Positions 6,748-15,622 of a stretch of 64,000 nucleotides of DNA are shown here, one piece after another (position 1 is the stretch's first letter; every line of letters starts with the position of its first letter). Where the stretch lies: positions 372,001 through 436,000 of the forward strand of contig NZ_JACDXV010000001.1 of NCBI RefSeq assembly GCF_015158295.1, written 5' to 3'. Under the pieces are notes generated by a model. It was not told the origin of the DNA, searched no databases, and saw only the letters and a program-made list of their open reading frames with translations. Both the position numbers and the translations under genes were made by a program. The stretch is from Devosia faecipullorum (lineage in GTDB: Bacteria; Pseudomonadota; Alphaproteobacteria; Rhizobiales; Devosiaceae).

Positions 6748-9459
6748 TCACCCCTCTCGCCCAGCGACCGGAAGCCGGACCCGAAAACAGGCGCCGGGCA
6801 TCGGTCCGGGAACCAGTTCGAGCACCCCATTCATCCGGGCGATGATCTGGCGGCTGATGGCGAGGCCAAGCCCCGCACCGCCCTGATCGCCCGAGCCGGA
6901 TACGCCACGCCAGAATTTCTCGAAGATCATCTTGCGCTCGGTCTTGCCGATGCCCGGACCATTATCCGAGACTTCCACCACATAATTGCCGTTGCGCACC
7001 GATGAGGTGACGAGCACCACGGGATTGTCCACGTCGTTATATTTGACCGCGTTGGAAATCAGGTTGATGAACACCTGGCACAACCGGTCCGCATCGCCCT
7101 CCACCATGGTCGTATGCGCCCGCTCGCCCAGCTCCACTCGCATGCCCTTCTGCCGCAACAGCGCGTCGCAGACACTGAGCGCCCGGTTCAGCGCGTCCTC
7201 GGCATCGACAGGGGCGTTCTGCCAGGTCCGCTCGCCCCGCTCCAGCGCGCTCAGGTCGAGGATTTCGTCGAGCAGCTTGGTCAGCCGCATGCTCTCCTGA
7301 TGGATGGTGGAGAGAAACCGCCTGCGCTGGACTTCATCAAGTTCCCCGGTGTCGAGCAGGATTTCCGAGAACGAGCGGATCGACGTCATCGGCGTGCGCA
7401 CTTCATGGCTCACCTGACTCAGGAATTCGTCCTTCTGGCTGTCCAGCTCGCGCAATTGCGCATTGGCGTCTTCCAGCTTGCGCGCCGTCAGGCGCAGTTC
7501 CGCCGAGGTCTTTTCCAATTGCTGGGAATATTCGATGACCTGCTGGGTTTCGTCGGCCATCTGCATCATTTCTTCCAGCGATACGTCGCCGCCGGCCACC
7601 ACCTTGGACAGCATAACATGCGCCGAGGATGCGCCGATGGACCCGGCAAGTTCGCGTTCCAGCCCGCCGATGAATTCCGATGTCGGCTCCAGCTGCGCCG
7701 GATCGACCCCCGATTCCAGTGCCGCCGCTTCGAACAGCGCCACGGCCCGCTTCTCGCCCAACACACGCTCGGCGACGAAGAACAGGTCATTGGCCGTGGC
7801 CGAACCGGCGAGAAAGTTGCGCTGCGGCAAGCCGTGGCGGCGGAAAATATCAACAAAGGCCGTCGCCTGGATGCGTTCGAGCGAGGATGGCCGCGTCATC
7901 AGCGATCCGAGCGTCAGGATGAGCGTATTGATGGACAGGCTCCAGAATGCCGCATGCGCCAGCGGATCCCAGCCCTCCAGCCCGAACATGGCCTCCGGCC
8001 GCAGCCAGACAATGCCCCACGGCCCCTCCTCGAGCAGCACCGACACCAGCGGCGAAACCGAGGCCAGGGAGGGCAGGAAGCAGGTCCAGGCCCAGATGAT
8101 CGCACCCACCAGAATGGCGGTCGTCACTGCCTTGAGCGAGGCATCGCGCCAGAAGATCGCCGCCAGCAGCGCCGGAAAGAACTGCGCTATGGCCGTGAAG
8201 GAGATCAGCCCGATTGGCGCCAGCGCATCGGAATCGCGGGTGAAAAAGAAATAGAAGAAACCCAGCAACAGGATGAGGACGATAGCGAAGCGCCGCGCGA
8301 TCAGCAGCACGCTGCTGACGCCCTGCCCGTCTCCGCTCTGCGAGACAGCGCCCAATTTGAGCACCAGCGGCATCATGATGTGGTTGGACACCATGATCGA
8401 GAGCGCGATGGATTCCAGGATGATCATTGATGTAGCGGATGAAAAACCGCCGATAAAAGCAAAGAGAGCCAGCGCATTCTGCCCCGCTGACAATGGCAGG
8501 GTCAGGGCGAACATGTCGGGATTGGAGCCTTCGGGCATCACCGTCAGCCCATAGACGGCGATGGGAATGATGAAGATGCTCATCAGCATCATATAGGCCG
8601 GGAAGGCCCAGCCGGCGACGCGCAGGTGGTTTTCGTCCGAATTCTCCACCACCGTCACCTGGAATTGCCGCGGCAGGCAGATGATGGCGGCGATGGACAG
8701 GACCAGCGTGGTGATCCAGCGGCTGTCGAAACTGGCCGAGGTGTCGAAAGCGAAGCCCTTCGCCGCCGCCTGGGTGAATATGCCTTCGACCCCGCCCCCG
8801 ATATAGACGACGAAGACGCCAACGGCGACCAGCGCGGTCAGCTTGACCACGGCCTCGAAGGCAATTGCCGCCACGACGCCGTGATGCTGCTCCTTGGCGT
8901 CGACATGCCGCGTGCCAAACAGGATGGTGAAGAGCGCCATGGCCGCCGCCACGCCCAGCGCCAGCCCCACATCGTCGATGCCGGTAAGGCTGCCGCGCCC
9001 GAATTCAGAGGCCCCGGCCACTGCCTGGATGGACGAGGTCACCGCCTTGAGCTGCAAGGCGATATAGGGCGCGATGCCGATCACAGCGATGCAGGTCACC
9101 AGCACGCCGAGCCGGCTGGATTTGCCGAACCGGGACGATAGCAGGTCGGCCACGGAGGTGATCCGATGCAGGTGGCTGATGCGCACCAGACGGCGGAGCA
9201 GGAAATACCAGCCCACGAAAACCAGCGTCGGGCCGAGATAGATGGTGAGGAATTCGAGCCCGCTGCGCGCCGCATTGCCCACCGCGCCATAAAAGGTCCA
9301 GCTCGTGCAATAGACCGAAATCGAGAGCGTATAGACCGCCGGCGAATTGAGCCATGAGCGCTTGTTGGCCCGCGCCCGCCTGTCTCCGAAATAGGCCAGC
9401 ACGAATAGCAGGCCGACATAGGCGACGGAGGTGGCGATGACGAAATCGGCGGATAGCAT
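6748..9459 (-). CDS. Sodium/solute symporter - histidine kinase fusion
   Basis: 903 aa. Residues 1 to about 510 are a multi-helix SSS-family transporter domain (typical features: ITSVADLLSSRFGKS, PRQFQVTVVE). A linker and coiled coil (about 610-670) leads to a DHp domain with the H-box SHEVRTPM, His685 being the phosphoacceptor, and a HATPase domain with the N-box NLISNAVKYN (about 800), DNGPGIG and a G2 box GGAGLGLAIS. No PAS or receiver domain. The build resembles CbrA/CrbS-type sensor kinases, several of which respond to amino acids or acetate. The gene overlaps the stop of the small membrane-protein gene (TGATG), so the two are translationally coupled. The ligand is unknown; transport activity cannot be judged from sequence. 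Confidence 0.9.
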   Translation of the reverse strand: MLSADFVIATSVAYVGLLFVLAYFGDRRARANKRSWLNSPAVYTLSISVYCTSWTFYGAVGNAARSGLEFLTIYLGPTLVFVGWYFLLRRLVRISHLHRITSVADLLSSRFGKSSRLGVLVTCIAVIGIAPYIALQLKAVTSSIQAVAGASEFGRGSLTGIDDVGLALGVAAAMALFTILFGTRHVDAKEQHHGVVAAIAFEAVVKLTALVAVGVFVVYIGGGVEGIFTQAAAKGFAFDTSASFDSRWITTLVLSIAAIICLPRQFQVTVVENSDENHLRVAGWAFPAYMMLMSIFIIPIAVYGLTVMPEGSNPDMFALTLPLSAGQNALALFAFIGGFSSATSMIILESIALSIMVSNHIMMPLVLKLGAVSQSGDGQGVSSVLLIARRFAIVLILLLGFFYFFFTRDSDALAPIGLISFTAIAQFFPALLAAIFWRDASLKAVTTAILVGAIIWAWTCFLPSLASVSPLVSVLLEEGPWGIVWLRPEAMFGLEGWDPLAHAAFWSLSINTLILTLGSLMTRPSSLERIQATAFVDIFRRHGLPQRNFLAGSATANDLFFVAERVLGEKRAVALFEAAALESGVDPAQLEPTSEFIGGLERELAGSIGASSAHVMLSKVVAGGDVSLEEMMQMADETQQVIEYSQQLEKTSAELRLTARKLEDANAQLRELDSQKDEFLSQVSHEVRTPMTSIRSFSEILLDTGELDEVQRRRFLSTIHQESMRLTKLLDEILDLSALERGERTWQNAPVDAEDALNRALSVCDALLRQKGMRVELGERAHTTMVEGDADRLCQVFINLISNAVKYNDVDNPVVLVTSSVRNGNYVVEVSDNGPGIGKTERKMIFEKFWRGVSGSGDQGGAGLGLAISRQIIARMNGVLELVPGPMPGACFRVRLPVAGREG

Positions 9460-9692
9460 CAGCCGTCGCCCTCTTCCCGGGGCGCCGTGGGGTCCGGCGC
9501 CAGGTAATGAGTCAGCAGCACGGTGCCGAGGATCAGCACCAGCCAGATGAAGAAGAGATAGACGACGATCTGCGGGACGCCGAACACAGTGCTGTCACGG
9601 TTGAATAGGGTCACCACCGGCGGCACGAGCACAACAAGCCCCATCACCGTCAGCAGGAGCATTCCCCCGACGACCCTACGCCTCTCCGACAT
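9459..9692 (-). CDS. Small two-helix membrane protein, partner of the symporter-kinase
   Basis: 77 aa from MSERRRVVGGMLLLTVMG, with two hydrophobic helices at about residues 8-27 and 40-61 and an acidic tail ending REEGDG. Its start lies inside the end of the response-regulator gene (17-base overlap) and its stop overlaps the kinase start, so it is locked into the operon. By position and size it resembles the small subunits (DUF485/DUF4212 kind) that accompany SSS permeases such as acetate permease, but no sequence match is claimed. Likely a subunit or stabiliser of the symporter domain. Confidence 0.75.
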   Translation of the reverse strand: MSERRRVVGGMLLLTVMGLVVLVPPVVTLFNRDSTVFGVPQIVVYLFFIWLVLILGTVLLTHYLAPDPTAPREEGDG

Positions 9693-10059
9693 TGTCACCC
9701 AGCAATTTTCGCACCGCCCCCACCACTTCGGAATTGGAATATGGCTTGGTGACGAAACTGTCGGCGCCCAGTTCCTCGGCGATGCGCCGATCCTGTTGCT
9801 GGCCCTTTGCGGTCAGGATCAGCACCGGCAGGTCGCGCGTTTCCGCATCGGCGCGCAATTGCCTGAGCACATCGAACCCGCTTCTTTTGGGCAGCATGAC
9901 GTCGAGCACCAGGACGCGCGGCGGCGCACGGCGCACCCGCTCCAGCACAGCTTCGCCATCCGTCACCGATTCGATGCTCCAGCCGGCGCGGCGCAGGATG
10001 AAATCGAGCGATTCGAGAATGCTCGGCTCGTCTTCGGCTATCAGGACATCGATGCCCAA
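9676..10059 (-). CDS. Single-domain response regulator
   Basis: 127 aa from a TTG codon (LGIDVLIAEDEPS) preceded by the purine-rich GGGGGAGA; the frame is open to 10116 but the extra 19 residues are unlike a receiver. All receiver residues are present: acidic pair in AEDEP, phosphoacceptor Asp in VLDVMLP, Thr in LTAKG, Lys in TKPYS. There is no output domain, so it must act by protein contact or phosphotransfer. It sits 84 bases after the ScfR-like regulator gene and overlaps the next gene, placing it between a transcription factor and a kinase in one operon. Confidence 0.88.
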   Translation of the reverse strand: MGIDVLIAEDEPSILESLDFILRRAGWSIESVTDGEAVLERVRRAPPRVLVLDVMLPKRSGFDVLRQLRADAETRDLPVLILTAKGQQQDRRIAEELGADSFVTKPYSNSEVVGAVRKLLGDNVGEA

Positions 10060-10143
10060 ATTCTCCCCCGGTTTGTTCCCGGTCTCCCCACCGCGAACAT
10101 CCGCACTAAACCGCAATCGCGAGTTTTCGCCAAGCGCTATTCC

Positions 10144-11745
10144 TCATGGCACCAGCGGCGCGCGCAGCGGCTTCTCGCTCAGGGATGGCCCCAGGGCTTC
10201 CTCCTGCCGGCTGGCGCAATCGGAACGCGTGCAGAGCCGGCAAGTCGGCCCCACCGGCACGTCGGCGTCGTGATTACCCAGATCGAGGCCCTGTGCATAA
10301 ACCGTCCCATCGGCATGCATCACGTCGCAGGCCAGCATGATCGAGGCGGTCACCGGAGGCTGGTGAAAGGCCGCAGCACGGCGCTGCACCGTGCGCGCGA
10401 CAAACAGATAGCGCGATCCATCGGAAAACCGCACCACCTGCCGCAGCGGCATGTCCGGCGTGCGGAACGCGCCATAAATGGCCCAGAGCGGGCAGGCATG
10501 GCCCGAATAGGGCAGCAGCAGGCTCGGCAGCGGGAAATGCTTGGTCAGCCGTCCGGCGGGGTCGGAGCGCAGGAAACCGAACGGGATGCCCCCTTCCCCC
10601 TTGCGCCGCAGCGTCACCAGCCGATGCGCCACCTGCTCGTAGCTGGCATTGTAGTTCTGCCGCAATTGGTCGATGTCATAGGCCGCGTCCTCGGCCAGTT
10701 CCAGAAATTCGGAATAGGGAAACACCATGGCCCCGGCGAGATAGGAGCCGAGGGCCCGCCGCGCCAGCCGCCGCGCCGCCACGCTGCCCAGCGCCGCCTT
10801 CTGCAATTCTTCCTCGATGGTTTCGTCCGCCGCCAGCTCGCCATAGAGCCGGGCCAGCTGGAATTGCCTCGTGGCCAGCGTAGTCGCTCCCGCCAGCCAC
10901 ATGGTCCCGATCTCTGGCAGGAACCGATACTGCCCCGGAAAATTCGCTTCGCCGCCCGGAGGCGCGCCCCCCACCACGATGTGCAGACCGAAGCGCCGCT
11001 CCAGCAGGTCGGTCAGGGTCCGCATGCCGAATGACCCCTCGATCTCGATCTCCCGGCGCAGGCTGGCAGCGACTTCTTCCAGCTCGGGAAAATGATTGCG
11101 CCGTTCGATCAGCAGGTCGTCGATCTCACGCGCTGGCGAAATCGACCGCCTTTCGGCGCTGGCATTGTCGAAATAGCCGATCATGTTGCGCGCGACATCG
11201 CTGAGATTGCGGGTCTCGCGCCCGATTGCTGCAAGAAAGCGCTGCCGCTCCGCCTCGTCGAGGTCCGGCACTTCCTCCAGAATTTCCGCGCTCGAACGCA
11301 CTGCGGTGATGCCGGAAAGTACCTGATGCAGCAATTGCATCAGCAGCGGATCGCTGCGCAGCCGGTCGGCATAGGCATCGGCGCTGGCGATGGCGTCCGA
11401 ATAGGCCCGGTGCAGGCGCGCCAGCGCCGTGGCGCTGGCCGGATATTGCGCCACCAATTGCCGTCGCTCGTCGGGCTGGAACGGCAGGGATTCGACCATG
11501 GGGTCGGCATAGGTTTCTTCGAGGTCGGCCAGCAATTTCTGCTCGGCCTGCCCAGTGAGGTCGCCGATATCGATCTGCAAATGATGGGCGACCCGCTGCA
11601 ACAGCGTCCCGCCGACATCGCGTTTGTTGTTTTCGATCAGGTTCAGATAGCTGGGCGAGATGCCGACCAGGCGCGCCAGCGCCGCCTGGGAAATCTTCAA
11701 CGATTTCCGCCTGTTGCTGATCCGGAATCCGATCGGCGCCCTCAT
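10144..11745 (-). CDS. ScfR-like XRE-family transcriptional regulator with a DHp-like segment
   Basis: 533 aa; the ATG has a strong GGAGGGGAG ribosome site. Residues 5-65 are an XRE helix-turn-helix (SLKISQAALARLVGISPSYL). Residues 133-194 resemble a histidine-kinase dimerisation helix pair: HQVLSGITAVRSSAEIL lines up with the kinase pattern HELRTPLTAIRGYAELL, His140 falling on the phosphoacceptor. An IrrE-like stretch follows but without HExxH. The C-terminal 150 residues are Cys-containing (CPLWAIYG, CDVMHADG, PTCRLCTRSDC), as in the short-chain fatty acyl-CoA regulator (ScfR/RamB) family. Known relatives control acetate or propionate metabolism. First gene of the minus-strand operon; a palindrome lies just upstream. 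Confidence 0.85.
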   Translation of the reverse strand: MRAPIGFRISNRRKSLKISQAALARLVGISPSYLNLIENNKRDVGGTLLQRVAHHLQIDIGDLTGQAEQKLLADLEETYADPMVESLPFQPDERRQLVAQYPASATALARLHRAYSDAIASADAYADRLRSDPLLMQLLHQVLSGITAVRSSAEILEEVPDLDEAERQRFLAAIGRETRNLSDVARNMIGYFDNASAERRSISPAREIDDLLIERRNHFPELEEVAASLRREIEIEGSFGMRTLTDLLERRFGLHIVVGGAPPGGEANFPGQYRFLPEIGTMWLAGATTLATRQFQLARLYGELAADETIEEELQKAALGSVAARRLARRALGSYLAGAMVFPYSEFLELAEDAAYDIDQLRQNYNASYEQVAHRLVTLRRKGEGGIPFGFLRSDPAGRLTKHFPLPSLLLPYSGHACPLWAIYGAFRTPDMPLRQVVRFSDGSRYLFVARTVQRRAAAFHQPPVTASIMLACDVMHADGTVYAQGLDLGNHDADVPVGPTCRLCTRSDCASRQEEALGPSLSEKPLRAPLVP

Positions 11746-11770
11746 GATCTCCCCTCCGGGGCTGGGCAAA

Positions 11771-11788
11771 TTGTCAACGTTTTGACAA
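11771..11788. promoter_or_regulatory. Perfect palindrome, probable operator of the ScfR-like regulator
   Basis: TTGTCAACGTTTTGACAA is a 7-4-7 perfect inverted repeat lying 26 bases upstream of the regulator start and about 150 bases before the divergent ABC operon. Its position suggests autoregulation and control of the divergent genes. The right arm, TTGACA, could also serve as a -35 element on the plus strand, but no good -10 is seen at standard spacing. Confidence 0.6.
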
Positions 11789-11934
11789 ATACCCACAAAG
11801 AACAGATCAACAATTTACAATTTTCTAGAGGAATTACAATGGCCTATTGCCGCCATTTTCAAATGCGCCGAATACTAGGCAGGCGGTGAACCTCCGACGA
11901 TGTATCGGACGTCCCGCGCCAAAGGAGGAGATCT

Positions 11935-13290
11935 ATGACACTTTTGAAGCGCGGGTTCTCCCGCCGTAAAGTGCTGCAAACCGGCATGGCCGGCATTATC
12001 GGCACGGGCGTTGCGCCCATGATGTTCACCAAGGGCGTCTGGGCGCAGGAATTCTGCAACAACCCCACTGGCGACAGCGTCACTATCGGCCTCAACCTGC
12101 CCCTGACCGGCGCTTATGCCGAAGAAGGCGCGGACGAGCTCAAGGCCTACGAGCTTGCCATCAAGCACCTCAATGGTGAAGGCGATGGCGGCCTGCTCAA
12201 TGTGCTGACCCCGTCCGCCCTCAAGGGCAACGGCATTCTCGGCAAGAAGGTCGGCTATGTGTCCTCGGACAGCCAGACCAAGTCCGACGTTGCCCGCGCC
12301 GGCGCCACCCGCATGATCGAGCGCGACGGCGCCATCATGATCACCGGCGGCACGTCTTCGGGCGAAGCCATCGCGGTCCAGAGCCTGTGCCAGGAAAAGG
12401 GCATCATGTTCATGGCCGGGCTGACCCATTCCAACGACACCACCGGCAAGGACAAGCGTCGTTACGGCTTCCGCCATTTCTTCAACGCCTATCAGTCCGG
12501 CATCGCGCTGGGCCCGGTTCTGGCCGAGCAATATGGCGGCGAGCGCCGCGCCTATCACCTGACCGCCGACTATACCTGGGGCTGGACGCAGGAAGAATCG
12601 ATCAAGGCCACGACAGAAGGTCTGGGCTGGGATACCGTGGCAACCGTGCGCACGCCGCTCGGGTCCTCCGACTATTCCCAATACCTCACCCCGATTCTGA
12701 ATTCGGGTGCGGACGTGCTGATCCTCAACCATTACGGTCTGGACATGGTGAACTCGCTGCCGCAGGCAGTCCAGTTCGGCCTGCGTGACCGTCAGGCCAA
12801 TGGCAAGCAGTTCGAAATCATCGTTCCGATGTTCTCCGAACTGATGGCCAAGGGCGCCGGTGAGGCCGTGCGCGGCGTTTTCGGCACCTCCAACTGGCAC
12901 TGGAACCTTCAGGATCCGGGCTCCATCGCCTTCACCAAGTCCTTTGGTGCGGAATATGGCGCTCCGCCCTCGCAGGCTGCTCATACCTGCTACGTTCAGA
13001 CGCTGCTCTATGCAGACGCGGTTGAACGCGCCGGCACCTTCTATCCGCCTGAAGTCATCAAGGCGCTGGAAGGTTTCGAGTTCGACGGCATGGGCAATGG
13101 TCGCACGCTGTACCGCGCCGACGACCATCAGTGCATGAAGTCGGTTCTGGTTGTGCAGGGTAACGACAATCCCTCCAGCGAGTTCGACGTCCTCAACATC
13201 GTCCAGGAAGTGGATCGCGAGACCACCACCTACGATCCGGCGATCTTCGGCGGCGAACTCGGCCCCGCAGAACCCGCACCGCAGTGCTGA
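11935..13290 (+). CDS. ABC transporter substrate-binding protein (Liv/Peripla_BP_6 family)
   Basis: 451 aa with a very strong ribosome site (AAAGGAGGAG). The N-terminus has a Tat-like signal, SRRKVLQTG, with a hydrophobic stretch and WAQE cleavage region. The body matches the branched-chain amino-acid-type binding fold: VTIGLNLPLTGAYAEEG, ATRMIERDGAIMITGGTSSG, AYHLTADYTWGW. Several cysteines (FCNN near the mature N-terminus, SLCQE, HTCYV, HQCMK, PQC-stop) suggest disulfides, unusual for LivJ. It binds an unknown ligand in the periplasm and hands it to the permease encoded downstream. Divergent from the ScfR-like regulator. Confidence 0.88.
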   Translation: MTLLKRGFSRRKVLQTGMAGIIGTGVAPMMFTKGVWAQEFCNNPTGDSVTIGLNLPLTGAYAEEGADELKAYELAIKHLNGEGDGGLLNVLTPSALKGNGILGKKVGYVSSDSQTKSDVARAGATRMIERDGAIMITGGTSSGEAIAVQSLCQEKGIMFMAGLTHSNDTTGKDKRRYGFRHFFNAYQSGIALGPVLAEQYGGERRAYHLTADYTWGWTQEESIKATTEGLGWDTVATVRTPLGSSDYSQYLTPILNSGADVLILNHYGLDMVNSLPQAVQFGLRDRQANGKQFEIIVPMFSELMAKGAGEAVRGVFGTSNWHWNLQDPGSIAFTKSFGAEYGAPPSQAAHTCYVQTLLYADAVERAGTFYPPEVIKALEGFEFDGMGNGRTLYRADDHQCMKSVLVVQGNDNPSSEFDVLNIVQEVDRETTTYDPAIFGGELGPAEPAPQC

Positions 13291-13312
13291 GCGCGTAACC
13301 TTCGCTCTATCC

Positions 13313-13395
13313 AACGTCGTCATTGCCCGGCTCGTCCGGGCAATCCATTCCGCCAACGCGCCGATGGACCGCCGGGACAAGCCCGGCGGTGACGA
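13313..13395. repeat. Double palindromic intergenic repeat inside the liv operon
   Basis: Two GC-rich inverted repeats: 13322-13344 (arms ATTGCCCGG... / ...CCGGGCAAT) and 13369-13389 (CCGCCGGG / CCCGGCGG with loop ACAAG). The same two-part unit recurs at 55941-56235 (twice) and partly at 42001, 44449 and 32300. Here it separates the binding-protein gene from the permease genes and would fold in the mRNA. Confidence 0.8.
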
Positions 13396-13437
13396 CCGAG
13401 ACGACAGAAGCGTCCTACGGCCACGCTGGAGCTACCT

Positions 13438-14469
13438 ATGTTCGAAGTCATCTTTCTGCAATTTCTCAACGGGCTCGACAAAGGCGCTGCCTATGCGCTG
13501 ATCGCCCTTGGCCTCACCCTGGTGTTCGGCACTCTGGGCGTGGTCAATTTCGCCCATGGCGCGCTCTTCATGCTCGGCGCCTTCTGCGCCGTCACGGTGC
13601 GCATGCTCCTCACCATGGAAACCGTCACCATCGACCCCGAAAAGCTCTCCCCCTGGGGCGCGCCGCTGGAAATCCGCGAGCCGCTGGTCCAGGCCTGGTT
13701 CGGCGATTTCGGCGCGGTGCTGGTCAATTATTCCGTGCCGCTGTCGATCCTGATCACCATTCCGGTCATGCTGGTCATCGGCATTGCGCTGGAGCGCGGC
13801 ATCATCAAGCACTTCTACAAGCGCCCCCATGCCGAACAGATCCTGGTGACCTTCGGCCTCGCCATCGTGGCGCAGGAAGTGATCAAGTCGATCTTCGGCC
13901 CCAACCCCATTCCCCAGCCCATGCCCACCGACCTGCGCGGCGCCGCCGACATCGGCGCCTGGCTCGGCATGCAGGCCAATGTCATCACCTATCCGATCTG
14001 GCGTCTGGTCTATTTCCTGTTCGCCGGCGTCGTGATTGGCGGCGTCTTCGCCTTCCTACAGTTCACCACATTCGGCCTGGTCGTCCGTGCCGGCATGGCC
14101 GATCGCGAAACCGTGGGCCTGCTCGGCATCAATATCGATCGCCGCTTCACCATCATGTTCGGCCTGGCGGCCGTCGTGGCGGGTGTCGCGGGCGTCATGT
14201 ACACCCCGCTCCTGCCGCCCAATTACCACATCGGCATGGACTTCCTCGTCCTCTCCTTCGTGGTGGTCGTGGTGGGTGGCATGGGCTCCCTGCCCGGCGC
14301 CGTCGCCGCGGGGTTCATGCTCGGCATCCTCCAGTCCTTCGCCTCCATGAACCAGGTAAAGGCCATTTTCCCCGGCATCGACCAGATCATCATCTATCTG
14401 ATCGCTGTCGTCATTCTGCTCGTTCGTCCGCGTGGCCTCATGGGTCGGCGCGGTGTGATGGAGACCTGA
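13438..14469 (+). CDS. Liv-type ABC permease, LivH-like
   Basis: 343 aa, a multi-helix inner-membrane permease with the family N-terminus [22 protein letters not shown] and [14 protein letters not shown], and the cytoplasmic EAA-like loop near [24 protein letters not shown] site precedes the ATG. A hydrophilic insert at about residues 60-95 ([17 protein letters not shown]) is longer than in E. coli LivH. It pairs with the LivM-like protein to form the translocation pore. Next gene starts one base after its stop. Confidence 0.9.
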   Translation: MFEVIFLQFLNGLDKGAAYALIALGLTLVFGTLGVVNFAHGALFMLGAFCAVTVRMLLTMETVTIDPEKLSPWGAPLEIREPLVQAWFGDFGAVLVNYSVPLSILITIPVMLVIGIALERGIIKHFYKRPHAEQILVTFGLAIVAQEVIKSIFGPNPIPQPMPTDLRGAADIGAWLGMQANVITYPIWRLVYFLFAGVVIGGVFAFLQFTTFGLVVRAGMADRETVGLLGINIDRRFTIMFGLAAVVAGVAGVMYTPLLPPNYHIGMDFLVLSFVVVVVGGMGSLPGAVAAGFMLGILQSFASMNQVKAIFPGIDQIIIYLIAVVILLVRPRGLMGRRGVMET

Positions 14470-14470
14470 C

Positions 14471-15613
14471 ATGAATTCCACTCTCATGTCCCGCAACGAC
14501 CTCCTGCTGCTGCTCGGATTCTCTGTCGTAGTCCTGGCCATGCCGATCTGGCTGGCGCCCTTCGGCGCCGGCTACCCGGATCTGCTGCAACGCTTCATGA
14601 TCTACGGCATCTTCGCCGTCGGCTTTAACATCCTGTTCGGCTTGACCGGCTATCTCAGCTTCGGCCATGCCGCCTTCTTCGGCGTCGGCTCCTATACCGC
14701 CGTCTGGTCGCTGAAACTGCTGACGCTCGATGCCATTCCGGCCATGGTCTTCGCCGTGATCATCTCGGGGCTTTTCGCCCTCGTCATCGGCTTCCTCTGC
14801 CTGCGCCGCTCTGGCATCTATTTCTCCATCCTCACCCTGGCCTTCGCCCAGATGAGCTACAACCTCGCCTATTCGGTGCTCACCCCGATCACCAATGGCG
14901 AAACCGGCCTGCAACTGACCCTCAACGATCCGCGCATCATCGACGCGGCGGTGGGCCATGGCTTTGTCGGCCAGCCGATCCCGACCCTGTTCGGAACCCC
15001 CATTGGCGGCTATGCCGGCTTCTATTTCTGCGCCGCCTTCCTCATCGCCGCCTTCTTCCTGGCCCAGCGCATTGCCGGCTCGCCCTTTGGCATGATGCTC
15101 AAGGCCATCAAGTCCAACCAGACCCGCATGCAGTTCACCGGGTTCAATACCCGCCCCTATGCCCTCTCCGCCTTCGTGATATCGGGCATGTATGCAGGTC
15201 TCGCCGGTGCGCTTCTGGCGGTCACCGATCCGCTTGCCGGTGCCGAACGTATGCAGTGGACGGCCTCCGGTGAAATTGTGCTCATGACCATCCTTGGTGG
15301 TGTCGGCACACTGGTCGGCCCCGTCATCGGCGCCTGGATCATCAAGTATTTCGAGAACATCCTCTCGGCGCTCAACGACAACATCCTCGCCCGCTTCTTC
15401 GACTTCCTGCCCGATGGCGTGGACACGTTCTTCGTCACCATTGTTGGCAAGTTCGTCGGCGATGGCTGGCACCTGACGCTGGGCCTGGTTTTCGTGATCA
15501 TCGTGATCTTCCTGCCCGGTGGCATCATGGAAGGCGTGCGCCGCGTCGCCTCGGCCTTCCGCAATCGGGGCAAGACGCCCCGCGCATCCAACCAGACCCA
15601 GGCCGCGGAGTAG
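14471..15613 (+). CDS. Liv-type ABC permease, LivM-like
   Basis: 380 aa, many transmembrane helices; family signatures [21 protein letters not shown] and, in the coupling loop, [19 protein letters not shown] periplasmic loop at about 140-175 ([17 protein letters not shown]) is longer than usual. The C-terminal tail is basic and soluble. Probably the second pore subunit of the same transporter; one base separates it from the livH-like gene. Confidence 0.9.
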   Translation: MNSTLMSRNDLLLLLGFSVVVLAMPIWLAPFGAGYPDLLQRFMIYGIFAVGFNILFGLTGYLSFGHAAFFGVGSYTAVWSLKLLTLDAIPAMVFAVIISGLFALVIGFLCLRRSGIYFSILTLAFAQMSYNLAYSVLTPITNGETGLQLTLNDPRIIDAAVGHGFVGQPIPTLFGTPIGGYAGFYFCAAFLIAAFFLAQRIAGSPFGMMLKAIKSNQTRMQFTGFNTRPYALSAFVISGMYAGLAGALLAVTDPLAGAERMQWTASGEIVLMTILGGVGTLVGPVIGAWIIKYFENILSALNDNILARFFDFLPDGVDTFFVTIVGKFVGDGWHLTLGLVFVIIVIFLPGGIMEGVRRVASAFRNRGKTPRASNQTQAAE

Positions 15614-15622
15614 GATCAGCAC

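Noticed and set aside
5924-6751. Longer glycosyltransferase start overlapping the kinase gene
   Set aside because: The extra 29 residues do not resemble the family, whereas the ATG at 6664 has a good ribosome site and begins the conserved fold.
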